A stretch of 64,000 nucleotides of DNA from Bugula neritina (taxonomy: Eukaryota > Bryozoa > Gymnolaemata > Cheilostomatida > Bugulidae), in NCBI GenBank assembly GCA_964035545.1, contig OZ037766.1:21024767-21088766 (forward strand), given 5' to 3'. The notes beneath the pieces were generated by a model. It was not told the origin of the DNA. It did not search any database and was given only the letters and a program-made list of their open reading frames with translations. Each line of letters opens with the position of its first letter. The first letter of the stretch is position 1. This document shows, one piece after another, positions 52,070 to 64,000 of this stretch. The position numbers were made by a program, and so were the translations under genes.

Positions 52070-53695
52070 GTCCCCATTGATAAATTCTAGCTGTGCTACC
52101 TTCTTTCATATCTTTTTGCTATTACCTAAACTGTAATTGTAAGCAATTCCTTTTTCTTATATGATAATGCTATAACAAATGTCTACGTCGATAGTTTAAG
52201 TTATTCCAAAAATTTTTCTTTTCGATGTTTTTAAATGTTTGAGTTAGAGAGCTTCACAATTGATCAAAATCTTAAGTTAACAATTACGAGAAAAAAAATC
52301 TTTGGTTTAAAATCCACCTATAGTAGTGTCATTGAGAAACTGAAAAATACAGTAGAAATGTTTACTAATTACTTAGTTTAGGATAATATTTAAAATTTAT
52401 TCTAGCACTAAAATAATACATAAATAGAAAAACTTTAACTAGCCTCCTTTCATCTAAAAACTTGGGGAAAAAATTATGCATTACTTATTTTCGAATTTTG
52501 AGAATTTTGATTCGTTTTATCAGTATCTGAACTTGCTATTTGATCTTTGAATCCTTATATATGACAAGGAGATTGTAACATCTATTTTATAATTTACTGG
52601 TAAATAGACACTGAAAGTTTTTAGTTATTCATTGTTTTGCTACATGTCTATGGCTTATGAGTTTTACTTTTCAGACAGAATGATTTGCTATAAACTGCAT
52701 GTATGTTTTCAACTAAAGCCAAATAAAAAGTATGCATAATATAAAGTTTTGTTTTGCAGGGTTTTTGGCTTTCATGCAACTTAAAAAAATATTGATCAAA
52801 ATATCAAATACAGTTTTTTAAATCTTATTCTAAACTCTACTCTATACCATGAAACTAAGCTTTAGCATAATAAATTTCTAAAAAGTAAGTAATAATAATA
52901 CAGCTATAGTGCTTGTAAATGTAATCATGGTAGGCTATTCACAATATACTTTTTTTTATCAAGCTAAAATTTGTTGTAATTGTAAAGTAATAAAATAAAG
53001 TTTATTTAATAAAGAGCCCATTTTAAAGTGTCTTTAATCATTATGAAGCCAAGTAGTTTAACAAAGTCTTTGCTTTGTGATTTCTTTGCTTGACATAGAT
53101 TAGTGTTTATAGTTTTAATTTTTTTTAAGCTTGACTCAATTGCATCTTGCTAATATAAATGCTCAATGCAAATTCATTCTGTTACCTACACTGCTGTATT
53201 ACAGCATTGTTGCTATACAGGCTTTAGGAAAAAAAGCTGTGTTAAGCGTTCAAATAAAAAGCTGATGCTTTATGTAGATATGCAGACATTCTCTCTCATT
53301 CACTCACTTACCCACTCACTCACTCACTCACTCACTCACTCACTCACTCACTCACTCACTCACTCACTCACTCACTCTCTCTCAAACTTATAGTAACACG
53401 CGTCATGTTCTATAATGCACAATAAAATTTATTTATATATCACTACAGCAGCAGTGCCCTTGATACTATAGTTATTCTCATCTCCAGCATAAGTGAAACA
53501 CAAGCCAGATTTCAGAATATATTATATCAGGCAATCAACCTCAAAGTATTCCTATATCCATATGCTCAACTTACCTGTCGCTTATTGGCAAATAATTGCT
53601 TCTTGGCTGTTATTATAAAGTCATATGCAGGCTTATGCTGCTTTAATATGATCAATAAATATTATTATAATGAAATTTTCGTATAAATGTCCATC
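52070..53695. other. intergenic stretch between N and the LINE
   Basis: 3' flank of N and AT-rich DNA with an (ACTC)n microsatellite at 53299-53382. No gene recognised. Confidence 0.6.
53299..53382. repeat. (ACTC)n microsatellite
   Basis: About 20 copies of a CACT/ACTC tetranucleotide. The SLTH repeat frame across it is an artefact. Confidence 0.97.
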
Positions 53696-53712
53696 ATTTA
53701 AGATTAAATGTT

Positions 53713-54953
53713 GCTCAGCCACTCTTTCAAACTCTATAAAAAAGTAATCAAAGCACGGCTAAGGGAGTTGGTCAAGTTAAAGGACAACCAGTATGGTTTT
53801 CAAAGAGGCAAATTTACTACTGAGCCTATGTTTTGCCTTTGCATTCTGCAGGAAAAGTACATTGAATATAATAAAGAACTGCATATGGTATTCGTGGACC
53901 TGGAAAAGATCTATAATATCATTCGAAGAGAGCTAAGAAGGAAGCGCCATCTACCCGAAGCTTACATCAGTATCATCAAGGATATTTACAAGGATACAAC
54001 AAGAGTAGGAACAAATGCGTGAGAAACAGGAGAAATAAGAGTAGAAACTGGACTACACCAGGGCTCGACACTAAACCAATTGCTTTTTAGAATTGTAATG
54101 GATGTTATCTCGAATGACAATGGCGAAGTCGCACCATGCAAGGAGCATGCTGTTTGGAGATGATCTGGTACTATGTGGTGAAAGTAGAAACAACATAGAA
54201 GAAAGATTGGAAAACTGGAGAAGGCGATTAGAAGATGTCGGCTTAAAAGTCAGCAGGTCTAAAACAGAGTACCTACCACCAAAAGAAAGCAGTGATGACA
54301 TAAAAATTGAAAGAATTCGATAGCTCTGACTATGCCACTTTGCCTCAAAAAGTCACTTCAAAGTACCTTGGGACTACAATCCACCAGGATGTAGGACAGA
54401 AATGCAAGTGCGCATTGGCAGAGCCTGAGATAAATAAAGGAAGCTGGCCGGGATTTTGTGTAACCAGAAAATCCCAAAAAGACTCAAGGTCCTCATTTGC
54501 AAGACCCGATTCTATTATATGGGCGGAAACATGGCCAGTGACTAATAACCTTGCGGAGAGAGTGAGTGTATGTGAAATAAGAATGCTGCGCTACTGCCTA
54601 GAAATTACTCTTGAAGAGCATAAGACCAGCGGAAGCATAAGGCAAGAAGCGAAAGTGATGAATATGTTACAACTGATGAGAAGAAGAAGGCTACAGTAAT
54701 TTGAACATATATGCAAAAGAGCGAAAGATGATGATATCAGAAAAGTGCATGAAATGAAAGTTGCAGGAAAGGGAATTGAGAATGCCCAAAGCACAGATGT
54801 CATGATACTATTAGAAAAGACCTCCAATCCTGTTCCCTCAATAAAGAGGACGCTCAGGACAAGGTTAGGTAGAGAAGCCTAATTGCGCTAGGCATTCGGC
54901 AGCCACCGGCTACCCAAACAGGTCAAAGAGGAGATAGCTGAGAATAGGTGAGA
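53713..54953 (+). mobile_element. 5'-truncated non-LTR retrotransposon with 17-bp target duplication
   Basis: The plus strand encodes reverse-transcriptase pieces of a LINE: KVIKARLRE, NQYGFQRGKFTTEPMF, HMVFVDLEKIYN, the catalytic-region MLFGDDLVLCGES (a variant of the usual FADD), RRRLEDVGLKVSRSKTEYL, and a C-terminal ERVSVCEIRMLRYCL. These lie in several frames with stops, so the copy is dead. The 17-bp ATTTAAGATTAAATGTT occurs on both sides (53696-53712 and 54954-54970), giving exact element boundaries. The style of RT suggests an RTE-like or related clade, not certain. Confidence 0.9.
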
Positions 54954-54970
54954 ATTTAAGATTAAATGTT

Positions 54971-56490
54971 CTTAAATGGCGTTACTTATTTTTATAAAAA
55001 CTAAAAATACCAAAATAACATCATGTTTTGCAAATAAAGCCAATTTTGTATCCCATCTTAAGTTTTTAAAGTAGATGTATGTAAGTAACAAAAATAAATT
55101 TGCTTAGTTTGTTAAAATATTATTATAATGAGCTGCATATAGGAATAGTCTGGTTGAAAATTTAACAACAGGGTAGATTCCCAACAATTGGTGGAAAAAA
55201 TAAATAATAAATTGTATATAGTTTTGTCTAAATTACTGTTATTTTATGTTCCAGCTAAGCTGTCTTTAAATTTAAATTCATATAATTTGACCTGTTTTGC
55301 AATCGTATTTTATAATCATTATATTTTATAGATTAAATTATATGTATTGATATATATAATTATCTTAAAAGACTATACAAAAACATGTTTTTGCTAACGT
55401 TGTTTTCCAGTTTCATTTAACCTGAAATAGTTATAAGAAATTGTAGTTCAAATTGATTTAATACATATCACAATCTTGCGAAATTTAGTGTAAATTATGA
55501 CCATAAGAAGTAGAAATAAAAAAAATTGGAAAAACATCAGAACTCTGTTGAATTATTTAAAATAAAAGATCATTTAAAGTACTTGCACGGCCATAAAAAG
55601 CTATCTCTGCCCTATGCTTCTCTATATTTGGTGTTTCGATATCTTCCAGAAGGGCATTGACTCAGAAACTTATTGATGAAATGGTCATTGACTACTGTAT
55701 GTTTGATGACAAGTGCTTTAGTTGATTTCTGAATATATGCAAATTTATGCCATGATGCTCAATACCAAGTTTAGAGCAGTATTTGAAAATACTTTCGATA
55801 GCCTTTTTATCACTAGCATAGATACAAGTAAGAATTATACGAGATGACATATATTATGATAAAACTTTTAAATAACATTTTTGCTAGAGGCTTAGAGCTA
55901 AAATACACACAATTCTACTGTGGGAGGAAGGGGTCAACGCTTTACAAACAAAATTAGTTATTTTTAAATTTATTAAACCAGAAGCCAACCATGTTATAGA
56001 AAGCTAAAATAATCAAAACTACCCAAAAATCATCTTATACTGATGATGAAAAAATGTGATGCAAAGGCATAACATTTCATATTTATTAGAAAATTTCAGT
56101 TAACATATCTTTGCTCAACAATATAACATACTAACAGTCTGCAGTTAGTTATAAAATGACAATTTGCTTTAAAAAAAATGTTGCATTTCTGATTATAGCT
56201 AAATTTTATAAATGTAAGCTACTGTAAATATGAGTAACCTAATAGCTGGGTACGTGTAAACAGAGACAACCTTTTCATTGCAGCTTCTCTTACAAAAGCT
56301 ATACTCTATAATATCAACTATCATAGTCTTGAAAGTTTTAAGTACAATATTTGATGATTACCATTTAACATATAGTGGGTGTGGTTTTCATCTCTATTAT
56401 GATATATGACATGTATATATTATATAAGATAGGTAGTGTTATGCTAGCCGTGCACTATTTCTTGTATTGCTAATATACCTGGTTAAGAAG
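54971..56490. other. intergenic stretch before gene O
   Basis: No gene seen. A TATATAAG at 56421-56428, 63 bp before the O start codon, is a plausible TATA box. Confidence 0.55.
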
Positions 56491-59400
56491 ATGCAGATAC
56501 AATCGTATTGGATCATCACTTGTTTATTATTTGTGACCAACTGGTCAGCAAATGGAGTGGAAGTCTCACGTAGGTTATACAAGTACTTGTGCTGTTTCCT
56601 CTGAATTTATGTGTATTTTGACCAGAAAACTGTTGATTGTGAAAATGATTATATATCCTAAATTAGAAACTGTGTCAGTTGTACACATGTGTAGTTAAAA
56701 TGTTTGAAAATTAACAGCAATTTATATACACTATATATATATATGCATAAATTGCGTTATCTTGAAAAAATTCATCAGCAACTAATTAAACGCCATATGT
56801 GCTATTTGCACAGTGCCAATGGCTGAAAAGGTTTTTGTTTCAGTCATTAATGCCGTCCACGACATCATGGCTATTCAATATGTAGATGCTACTTCGCAAG
56901 AACATGAAGGTGTACTCAATATCACAACAAGCTCATCAGCAACTAAAGAAAATGGTAGGTTTCAATTGCGTGGTGAGCGTTTGTACTAGGGCAATTTCAT
57001 GCAGTCTGTGTCATACATTTAAACATCTACAGATCCAGTCACCTTTTAATCAGTTTCTGAATATTCTATAGTTTTTTTATATTTGAATTTGACACCTTTG
57101 TAGCAGTCAACATTATTTTTGCATCAGCTCAACCTTGCCACATTAGGCTAGATTCAATATTTTTCAGACAAATCTCGGAGCTATTGTAATATAAAAGTTT
57201 TACTTTTTATAGAATGTATAACTTATATTTACTAGAAGCTGAATTAAAGCATATAACACGACAAAGGTAAAAGTGCATGCATGTGTGAATGTACATACCT
57301 ATAAGCGTATTATTACAATGTGATTATGTATATTCTTGTTTGTTTTACAAAACACAAAAACACAAGATTGTACCCATAACTGTATAACTGTACAAATAAG
57401 GTTTGCTCATGAAATCAAAGAGAAATCCTGCTACAAACATGGCATATGAATAGTGCTCAGTCAGGCATTGATGTAAAGACAAAAAACTAGGCTATTTAAA
57501 TCAATGTAAAAACTATTTGCAATAAGCTGATTGGTAAACTGCCTTAAAAGTTTGGAGTTGTCAATCTTAAAACAAAAGAATCATAGCAGTGCTTACCTAC
57601 CATATTTGGAGGTTTGTCCAGTCTAAGTTAAAATAGCTTTTCACAGCACACGAACAAGTGTTACTTAGTTATTTTGCTCAAAATAGTGATAAACAGACTA
57701 TGGATTTATATCTGAGTAATTACTATACATTTATGTTTTATTATTCATCATGCATCAAGCATTACATTATTTAACTATTTTTATGTATTTATAATGAGTG
57801 TAAAGTTTTTATTAGATAAACGGCCAGGTTTACATATAATTACTGAAATTGAATCACTGTGCTTTTCACCATTTTGCACAGCTGTAGTTATAATTAGATA
57901 AAGAAACCGACAAGTTTTAAACAAGTAATGAAATTTCATATCGTCTACTTTTAATGTGGCAATATTGGGATGTTTTGCAGCTTTTTGTATATTTAATCAT
58001 GTTTTTAGCTGCTTCTGTGGAAGAAACCACGAGTTCTACTGAATATGTGGTCTCTAAGTCTCTAGACAATGAAAATATCACTGGAGACATTTCAGAAAGT
58101 AAGTATATAACGTTACATAACAAAGACTTGCTATGTTTTTAAGTTGAATGTTAATAAGAAAACTGCAAAATTATTGTTTGTCTCCCATGGGTGAAAAAAA
58201 GTTTGTTGATTAAAGCAAAATTCCTATTATAGCCAAATATCACCTTGTAGTCTAGCATCCCTGTAGTTATTATTAGCAGATGTTATGACTATCATGATCG
58301 TTTACTACTACATAGTTTCTCTCACAGCATTGGATATGCATGCTACTACAATCAACAGCCCTGAATTATTTACATCCTTACATAAAGAGTCACGGTTCAG
58401 CAGTTTCGAAGATTTTTTATGTATTTATAATGAGTGTAAAGTTTTTATTAGATAAACGTCCAGGCTTAAATATAATTATTGAAATTAAATCACTATGCTT
58501 TTACCATTTTGCACAGCTGTAGTTGAAATTTCATATCGTCTACTTTTAATGTGACAATGGGATATTTTGCAGCTTTTTGTATTTTTAATCATGTTTTTAG
58601 CTACTTCTGTTGAAGAAACCACGAGCTCTACTGAATATGTGGTCTCTAAGTCTCTAGACGATGAAAATATCACTGGAAACATTTCAGAAAGTAAGTATAT
58701 AATGTTACATAACAAAGACTTGCTATGTTTTTAAGTTGAATGTTAATAAAAAAAACTGCAAAATTATTGTTTGTCTCCCATGGATAAAAAAAAATTTGTT
58801 GATTAAAGCAAAATTTCTATTATAGCCAAATATCACCTTGTAGTCTAGCATTCCTGTAGTTATTAATAGCAGATGTTATGACCATCATGATTGTTTACTG
58901 CTACATAGTTTCTCTCACAGCATTGAATATGCATGCTACTACAATCAACAGCCAGGAAATATTCACAACCCTTACATAAAGAGTCACAGTACAGCAGTTT
59001 TGAAGATTTTTAAAGTTGCTATCACAAAGGTTGAATAGCCATAAATATAAAAAACAGTGGAAAACTTGTTTTAAACCCCCTTAAAAGTTAATCTTATATT
59101 CCTTGCAATGAAAAACCACTGGTTTAGCTATAGATGCTGTATGCTAGGTTTTATAATATTCTATTTTTTTAACTTTTTACCCTTTCTTGCTCATCCTATA
59201 AACTATTTTCATTCATATTTGTTAAAGCCAGTTCAGCTCTTTCTGAAGCTCTGAAGCCATTTGTTAAAGAGACGAGCCCCACCAACCAGACTATGAAAAC
59301 AGGTGTTGTGTTAGACAATTCAACAGATACCAAAAAGAACGAGACAAAGGGTGAGTTGTTATTAGACAGCATTCCCATATTTTGCGGTAGCAGTAGCAGT

Positions 59401-60554
59401 AGCAGTTGGCATACAATGGCAAATAAAAACCTTGCAAGCCTATGCCATTATTTTATCCAGATCATTCTGTTAGAACAAAAAATAATACGTTTTAAGAAAG
59501 TTTATTTGCCAGAAACATCTATAGTGGCAGCTTTATGCTTTGTTTTATATCAATATATTTTGTTGCTAAGCCTTAATTCAACAATAAATGCATTCATTCC
59601 CACAACTATCCTTGCAGGGAGACTTCATCCCTCTCGACAAACAACTCCAAAATTACAAACTACTGCCACAAATGTTTCGCATCTAGAAGGAAACAGTAAG
59701 TCATAATTACATTCAGAATATTATTATATAGTCAGTCATTTAATTTCTAATAATTGTAAATATTTTATGTGAATTGAAAATTATTTTTTTATTTGATAAA
59801 TAAACATTTGCATCAAGTGGTAAGCGTTTTTTACATGTGCTGTAACTTGATACTTGTTTTAGGTGATAGATGTCCTCATGGTTATGTCCATTACCCAGTC
59901 ATGGACAATTGTTTACGCCTAGATAAACGCCCAGCCAACTGGTTTCAGGCACACAGAGACTGTGAGCTGGCAGGAGATCATTTGTTAGTACTGGACAATC
60001 CCAAACTGATGAACTGGTTTAAAATTCTTCGGTCTGAGCACTCTGGTTAGTTTTTTGCTACAAAACTTAAACTTCATCAGTGTTCTTGTTTTGCATACAT
60101 TTAATACTTTATAGTAGAATTAAGATGCTGTAGACTAAATGTTTGATTCAATTACTAACTGTTTTTTTCTTAAAGCCTTAATACAATTTATCAACTGTAA
60201 TTTTGAAAAGTGTATTAGCTATATAATTTCTGTAAATTGTAATTATATGTTTTGGCATTAACTGAAACAGAATCAGCATTGTGTGTTTTAGACTGGGAGA
60301 ATGATGAGCCCTTGTGGATAGCAGGCAGGAGAGCTGGTAGGGTATGGAAATGGTATGGCAGAGTTCGAGGTATCATTACTCAAACAAATTGGAATAATCA
60401 CACTCACGAACCAAATGCCCACTCAAAAGTTGATGCATGTGTCCAAGTTTTACCTGGATACTTTGATCATCTTTGGGACGACCAGCCGTGCTCTCACTAC
60501 TTACATTTTGTGTGTGAGAGACCAGGCAAAGACTATTCCCATATAAATGCATAA
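56491..60554 (+). CDS. stalked C-type lectin O with glycosylated Ser/Thr-rich region
   Basis: Eight exons: 56491-56569, 56844-56954, 58009-58098, 58601-58690, 59228-59350, 59618-59695, 59863-60045, 60292-60554; 1,017 nt, 338 residues, all introns phase 1. Exon 1 is a signal peptide (WIITCLLFVTNWSA). Exons 2-6 (about residues 27-190) form a Ser/Thr-rich stalk with about eight N-glycosylation sequons (NIT three times, NIS, NQT, NST, NET, NVS). Exons 3 and 4 are tandem duplicates. Exons 7-8 are the usual CTLD: RCPHGYVHYPVMDNC, NWFQAHRDC, GDHLLVLD, MNWFKILRS; then DWENDEPLWIAGRR, VWKWYG, EPN at 291-293, VDAC, HLWDDQPC and FVCERPG. EPN and an Asp before the Cys suggest a working mannose-type site. 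No transmembrane segment, so secreted. Poly(A) signal at 60609. Confidence 0.88.
57777..59011. repeat. tandem duplication of a stalk exon and flanks
   Basis: Copy 1 at about 57777-58412 and copy 2 at about 58413-59011 match along their length: ATGTATTTATAATGAGTGTA, the 90-bp exon, GTTACATAACAAAGACTTGC, TAGTCTAGCAT and CAGTTT.GAAGATTTTT. Copy 1 has about 44 bp extra near 57890. The duplicated 30-residue exon is symmetrical (phase 1-1), so adding it keeps the frame and lengthens the stalk of gene O. Confidence 0.93.
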
Positions 60555-60619
60555 ACAGAACTGTCTCTGATGTTTCATTCTTCTCGGTCTATTGTGACTC
60601 AGCTTTTTAATAAAAAGTT

Positions 60620-63150
60620 TTAAATTGCCCCAAATTTAGTTTTGCCCTCAATAATAAATGTCTTAGCATTTTAAGTTTACTATAAAATAAATCAATATAC
60701 ATATTATACCTATGTGGCTATGTCTATTAAGTAATGAGGTAGTGTCATGTAAACAATATAATTAATACACAAATTGCCAACTATGTACTGTAAACACTAG
60801 TAATGTGTGTAAGAAAATATACAGTATATTATATGCTATTTGTTGTTTGGATAACTTGCATAAATTGAGCTTTAAATATATATACCTGCATCCGTAAATA
60901 CACAGGCCTATTTTTCAATATTATAATAGTTTGTATAACTAGTACACAAGTATGAAATCATTGTATTTACCGAATTGTGTCAAAAATCCTCCATATAATA
61001 TAAAACATTCTAAATTAAACAGCCAAAATACCGCTGCATATTTTTAACCAACTTAGTTGTTTAGTCATCTATACTCTAAGAATTTCATAGATGCGTTTAA
61101 TTGTTAAAAACTAATAACAAATTCAAGCTAATAGATAATAATATAAAGTACAGACTGTTGGTTTAACTAAATGTCGTTACTCAAATCTAAGCACTAATTA
61201 TACATTAATGTGTTTGTGTTAGGGCAACTAGTGTAACAATTAGATTTTGAGGTTTGGGCAGAAACAAATAGTGAACATTTTGGCAGTTGAAATTGTAAAA
61301 TTGTAAAATTTCTTAGACTGGTATCCTACATGTACATGCTGAAATATTTTGTTATGTACACAAATACTGCTGCATCAGAGAAAGGGTAGATGCAAGAGCT
61401 AATAATAGGAGTACAAAGCCTTTCACCATTTAATGATGGTTTAAAAAACACTGTTTAGTGTTAACAAAATTATTCACTGCAGACTCCTGAAACAGGGAAG
61501 TTACGGATGTAGGTGAAACAATATAATGTTGATTTTTACATCTGAGCACTATCAAACCTAATGCAACCATGTGCAATAATGATTTAAGTTGAAACTTGCT
61601 TTTTTATCTGTTTAGTAGCCCATTTGCTTAGACCTTAAAAGCTTAAAAGAAACTGACATCTGAATAGTAAAGAAAAAGTACAGGTATGATGAGAAAACAC
61701 CAGAGCAAAAGTCTCTGTTCAAAAACATTAAAAATAAAAATTTGTGTCATTAAGTAAGGATTATGTTGAAAATATTTTTGACATGATTTGTGCTAATATA
61801 CATTTCAGCTCAATCCGAAACCATCAAGCAATGGTAGTACCTTACTTCAATAACAACTCCTGCTGTTTACCTATTTTATACTAATAGCTACCCGTTCATT
61901 AAGTATTACAACTGTTGGTCTTGCACACAGCTTGATCATGTATGCAAAACAGCCTGGCTGGTTAATTTGGACTGACTACTATAGTAGTTGCTATATAATT
62001 AAGTATACTATCCTAAATTATATGTTTCATGCTTCTTATATATAGTTTCTATATACACTTGGGCTATAGGGAGTTTGAATTTTCTTATCATTTATTTTAA
62101 AATAAAACTCTTAGATCTTTATATTTCTAAGGTTTTTGTTTTTGTTTGTGTTTGCCAAAATGAATTATAAACAGCTGTTCAGAATAATAATTAAATGTAT
62201 TTTGGTTACAATTGCTATGAATTTTGTAAGGGTCACCTGTCTTAGAAAATTGTAAAACAAAACTACAGCCCTATTAGATCTAACGATAAGATGTGACACT
62301 CCAAGTTTGTACCCATGCAGTGTGTGAGATACAAAACAGCAAAGTTGAAATTAGGAGTTTAATTAGACCTAGACTTAGATAATGTTGTTGAGTGAATACT
62401 CAAAACTTGCTTTATGAATAAAATAAATTTATGTTATATCACTGTACTGTATGTTTGTTGTTTTATCATGGGAAATAATTTTAGGCCCATATACACCAAC
62501 TGAATAATTACCCAACTTAGTGTACAGGCAACTCACATTGTTGCAGTTGCAGTAAACAATGAGGTGTATACTGTCACTGTATAAAGAATAATATTAGAAT
62601 TTGTTTCTGGGTGTTTTGTCTTGTGTTGCTAAACTATTGCAGTTTTCTAGCCATACTTAGCAGCTTTCACTGCAACACTTTACAAGTAGTAGGGCTACAG
62701 ACTTTCATTTTCTTAAAGCGAAAGCCATTAGTCTCAGAAAACAACTTGTATATTTTTCGATAGATGAAAAAATAAACACACAATCTAGTATATCTTTATT
62801 CAATGAAAATAAAATATTTATAAATTACTGCACCAAACATGCGAACAGCTGAAATTTGTAATTATTTTATTTTATGTGAAAATGAACTATGTCCATCAGA
62901 TTTTACAAGCTAATGCACTATTATAGATTGCATTTTAAAAGCCACCAACTGCTACAAAATTCATCAATCATTATTGGTATTTGATAACCTGCAGGCTATC
63001 AAATACCAACTGTTTAAGGTAATTACATTAATCAAAGTATTTGAGAAAGTTAATAATTAAGAGGCATAAAACAAGTATCTCTGACAAAATTTTCACTCTT
63101 AGTAAAAGCAAATGTCATCAAGAAATTGACAATCATGACTAAACTGAACT
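60620..63150. other. intergenic stretch between O and P
   Basis: AT-rich DNA on which I recognise no exon on either strand. A perfect 11-bp-arm hairpin lies at 62976-63007. O and P converge on this stretch. Confidence 0.6.
62976..63007. other. perfect short inverted repeat
   Basis: GGTATTTGATA and its exact inverse TATCAAATACC flank a 10-bp spacer containing CCTGCAGG. It lies about 150 bp beyond the P stop codon on P's downstream side, so it could fold in the P transcript; its role is unknown. Confidence 0.6.
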
Positions 63151-63152
63151 AT

Positions 63153-63406
63153 TTAATACTTTGAAATAGGCCTCTCGCACATGTATCTCTTTTTCCTTGA
63201 ACAATCATCTTCTGCCCATGTCAAGTCTGGGAACCCCAACTGTTGCAGGCAGACACGTTTTGGGTGATTCTTATCTAAGCCGAATCTAGGTCTCCCACGC
63301 TTGTAATTGCTTAATAGAATAGGCATTCCAGTTTTGCTACCGGATCCCCATCTCCAAACGCCATCATAGTTTTTTCCTCCTAGCCAAACTTGAAACTTTC
63401 TCCATT
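63153..63406 (-). CDS. last exon of C-type lectin-like gene P (partial)
   Basis: The minus strand has acceptor GTGATTCAG, then 254 nt in phase 1 to TAA (63153-63155). It reads EWRKFQVWLGGKNYDG, VWRWGSG, LLSNYKRGRPRFG, KRVC, LTWAEDDC and KKRYMCERP. All cysteines of the second CTLD half are present. EPN/QPD is replaced by RPR and WND by WAEDD, as in gene E, so P and E form a minus-strand subfamily with a non-classical site. Exons 1 and 2 are not within the remaining 600 bp and must lie beyond the window's right edge, past the (ATACC)n satellite. Confidence 0.88.
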
Positions 63407-63705
63407 CTGAATCACATAAAAACTCAACTATATTTTTATCTCATATTAGAGTATTTGAGGTATGCTGCTTATAGTGAAAAATCTGCAGATTATGTCGTAT
63501 TTTTCACTGTTTATTATTGCTAACTGTAGCATGTTGATAATATGTTAGTAATTTTCATCTTTCAGATTGTTTTTTATGTTGCAGGTTGTAAATTCAACTG
63601 CAGGTAATAACTACCAATATTTATTGCTAAACAACTATTTGATATTCCTCTAATAAGCTGACGTACTCAGGCTTGAAAACAAACAGATCACTGAATGTGT
63701 CTTTC

Positions 63706-63995
63706 ATACCATACCATACCATACAATACCATACCATACCATACCATACCATACCATACCATACCATACCATACCATACCATACCATACCATACCATACC
63801 ATACCATACCATACCATACCATACCATACCATACCATACCATACCATACCATACCATACCATACCATACCATACCATACCATACCATACCATACCATACC
63901 ATACCATACCATACCATACCATACCATACCATACCATACCATACCATACCATACCATACCATACTATACCATACCATACCATACCATACAATACC
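63706..63995. repeat. (ATACC)n pentanucleotide satellite
   Basis: About 58 copies of ATACC with rare variants (ATACA, ATACT), running to the right edge. It lies in intron 2 of gene P. The MVWYG repeat frames on the minus strand are artefacts. Confidence 0.98.
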
Positions 63996-64000
63996 ACCCC

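Noticed and set aside
53166-53393. SLTH repeat frame
   Set aside because: Mostly an (ACTC)n microsatellite.
63627-63997. Three MVWYG repeat frames on the minus strand
   Set aside because: All frames of a pentanucleotide repeat are open; no start context or domain.

Overview
The window is animal nuclear DNA: AT-rich, intron-bearing, with GTAAGT-type donors, AATAAA poly(A) signals, many (TA)n and other microsatellites, tRNA-derived SINE copies, a non-LTR retrotransposon fragment and several MITE families. Secreted single-domain C-type lectin-like (CTLD) proteins in such expansions, plus the SINE and LINE styles, suggest a marine invertebrate, perhaps a lophotrochozoan such as a mollusc or bryozoan. 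The species cannot be told from the sequence alone.

Almost the whole window is one CTLD gene cluster. I label the genes A to P. Plus strand: A (pseudogene), B, C, D, F, G, H, I, J (pseudogene), K, M, N, O. Minus strand: E, L, P (P runs off the right edge). A solo first-exon relic lies at 21.8 kb, a probable one at 50.2 kb, and a PAN/apple-domain exon at 0.5-0.8 kb on the minus strand. Nearly every gene has the same plan: a short signal-peptide exon, a 180-189 bp exon with the N-terminal half of the CTLD (a CP..Y..NP....C disulfide hairpin, ending in a W-F-K-x-L-R-like motif), and a last exon with the sugar/calcium-site half. All junctions are phase 1. Every gene I assembled gives a total length divisible by three, which supports the exon calls. 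The encoded proteins are 165-181 residues, except O, which has a 338-residue stalked form.

Layout: 0-2.4 kb PAN exon and microsatellites; 2.7-4.8 kb pseudogene A with a SINE in intron 2; 7.4-16 kb genes B, C, D; 16-20 kb MITE and foldback cluster; 20.2-21.1 kb gene E; 21.7-36.2 kb a tandemly duplicated F-G / H-I block; 37-42.3 kb broken J and intact K; 43.3-52.1 kb L, M, N; 53.7-55 kb retrotransposon; 56.5-60.6 kb stalked gene O; 63.2 kb to the end, the last exon of P followed by an (ATACC)n satellite.

The genes share a scaffold but differ at the residues that set sugar preference in classical C-type lectins: EPN (B, D, L, M, O), QPD (C, K, relic A), QPN (I), QPS (G), DPD (F, H), SPA (E), RPR (P), QPM (N). 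G, I and K differ at one residue of this motif by single-base steps, and I is a mosaic of G-like and K-like tracts. The cluster therefore looks like an actively duplicating, converting and decaying recognition repertoire. A role in immunity, symbiosis or adhesion is inference.
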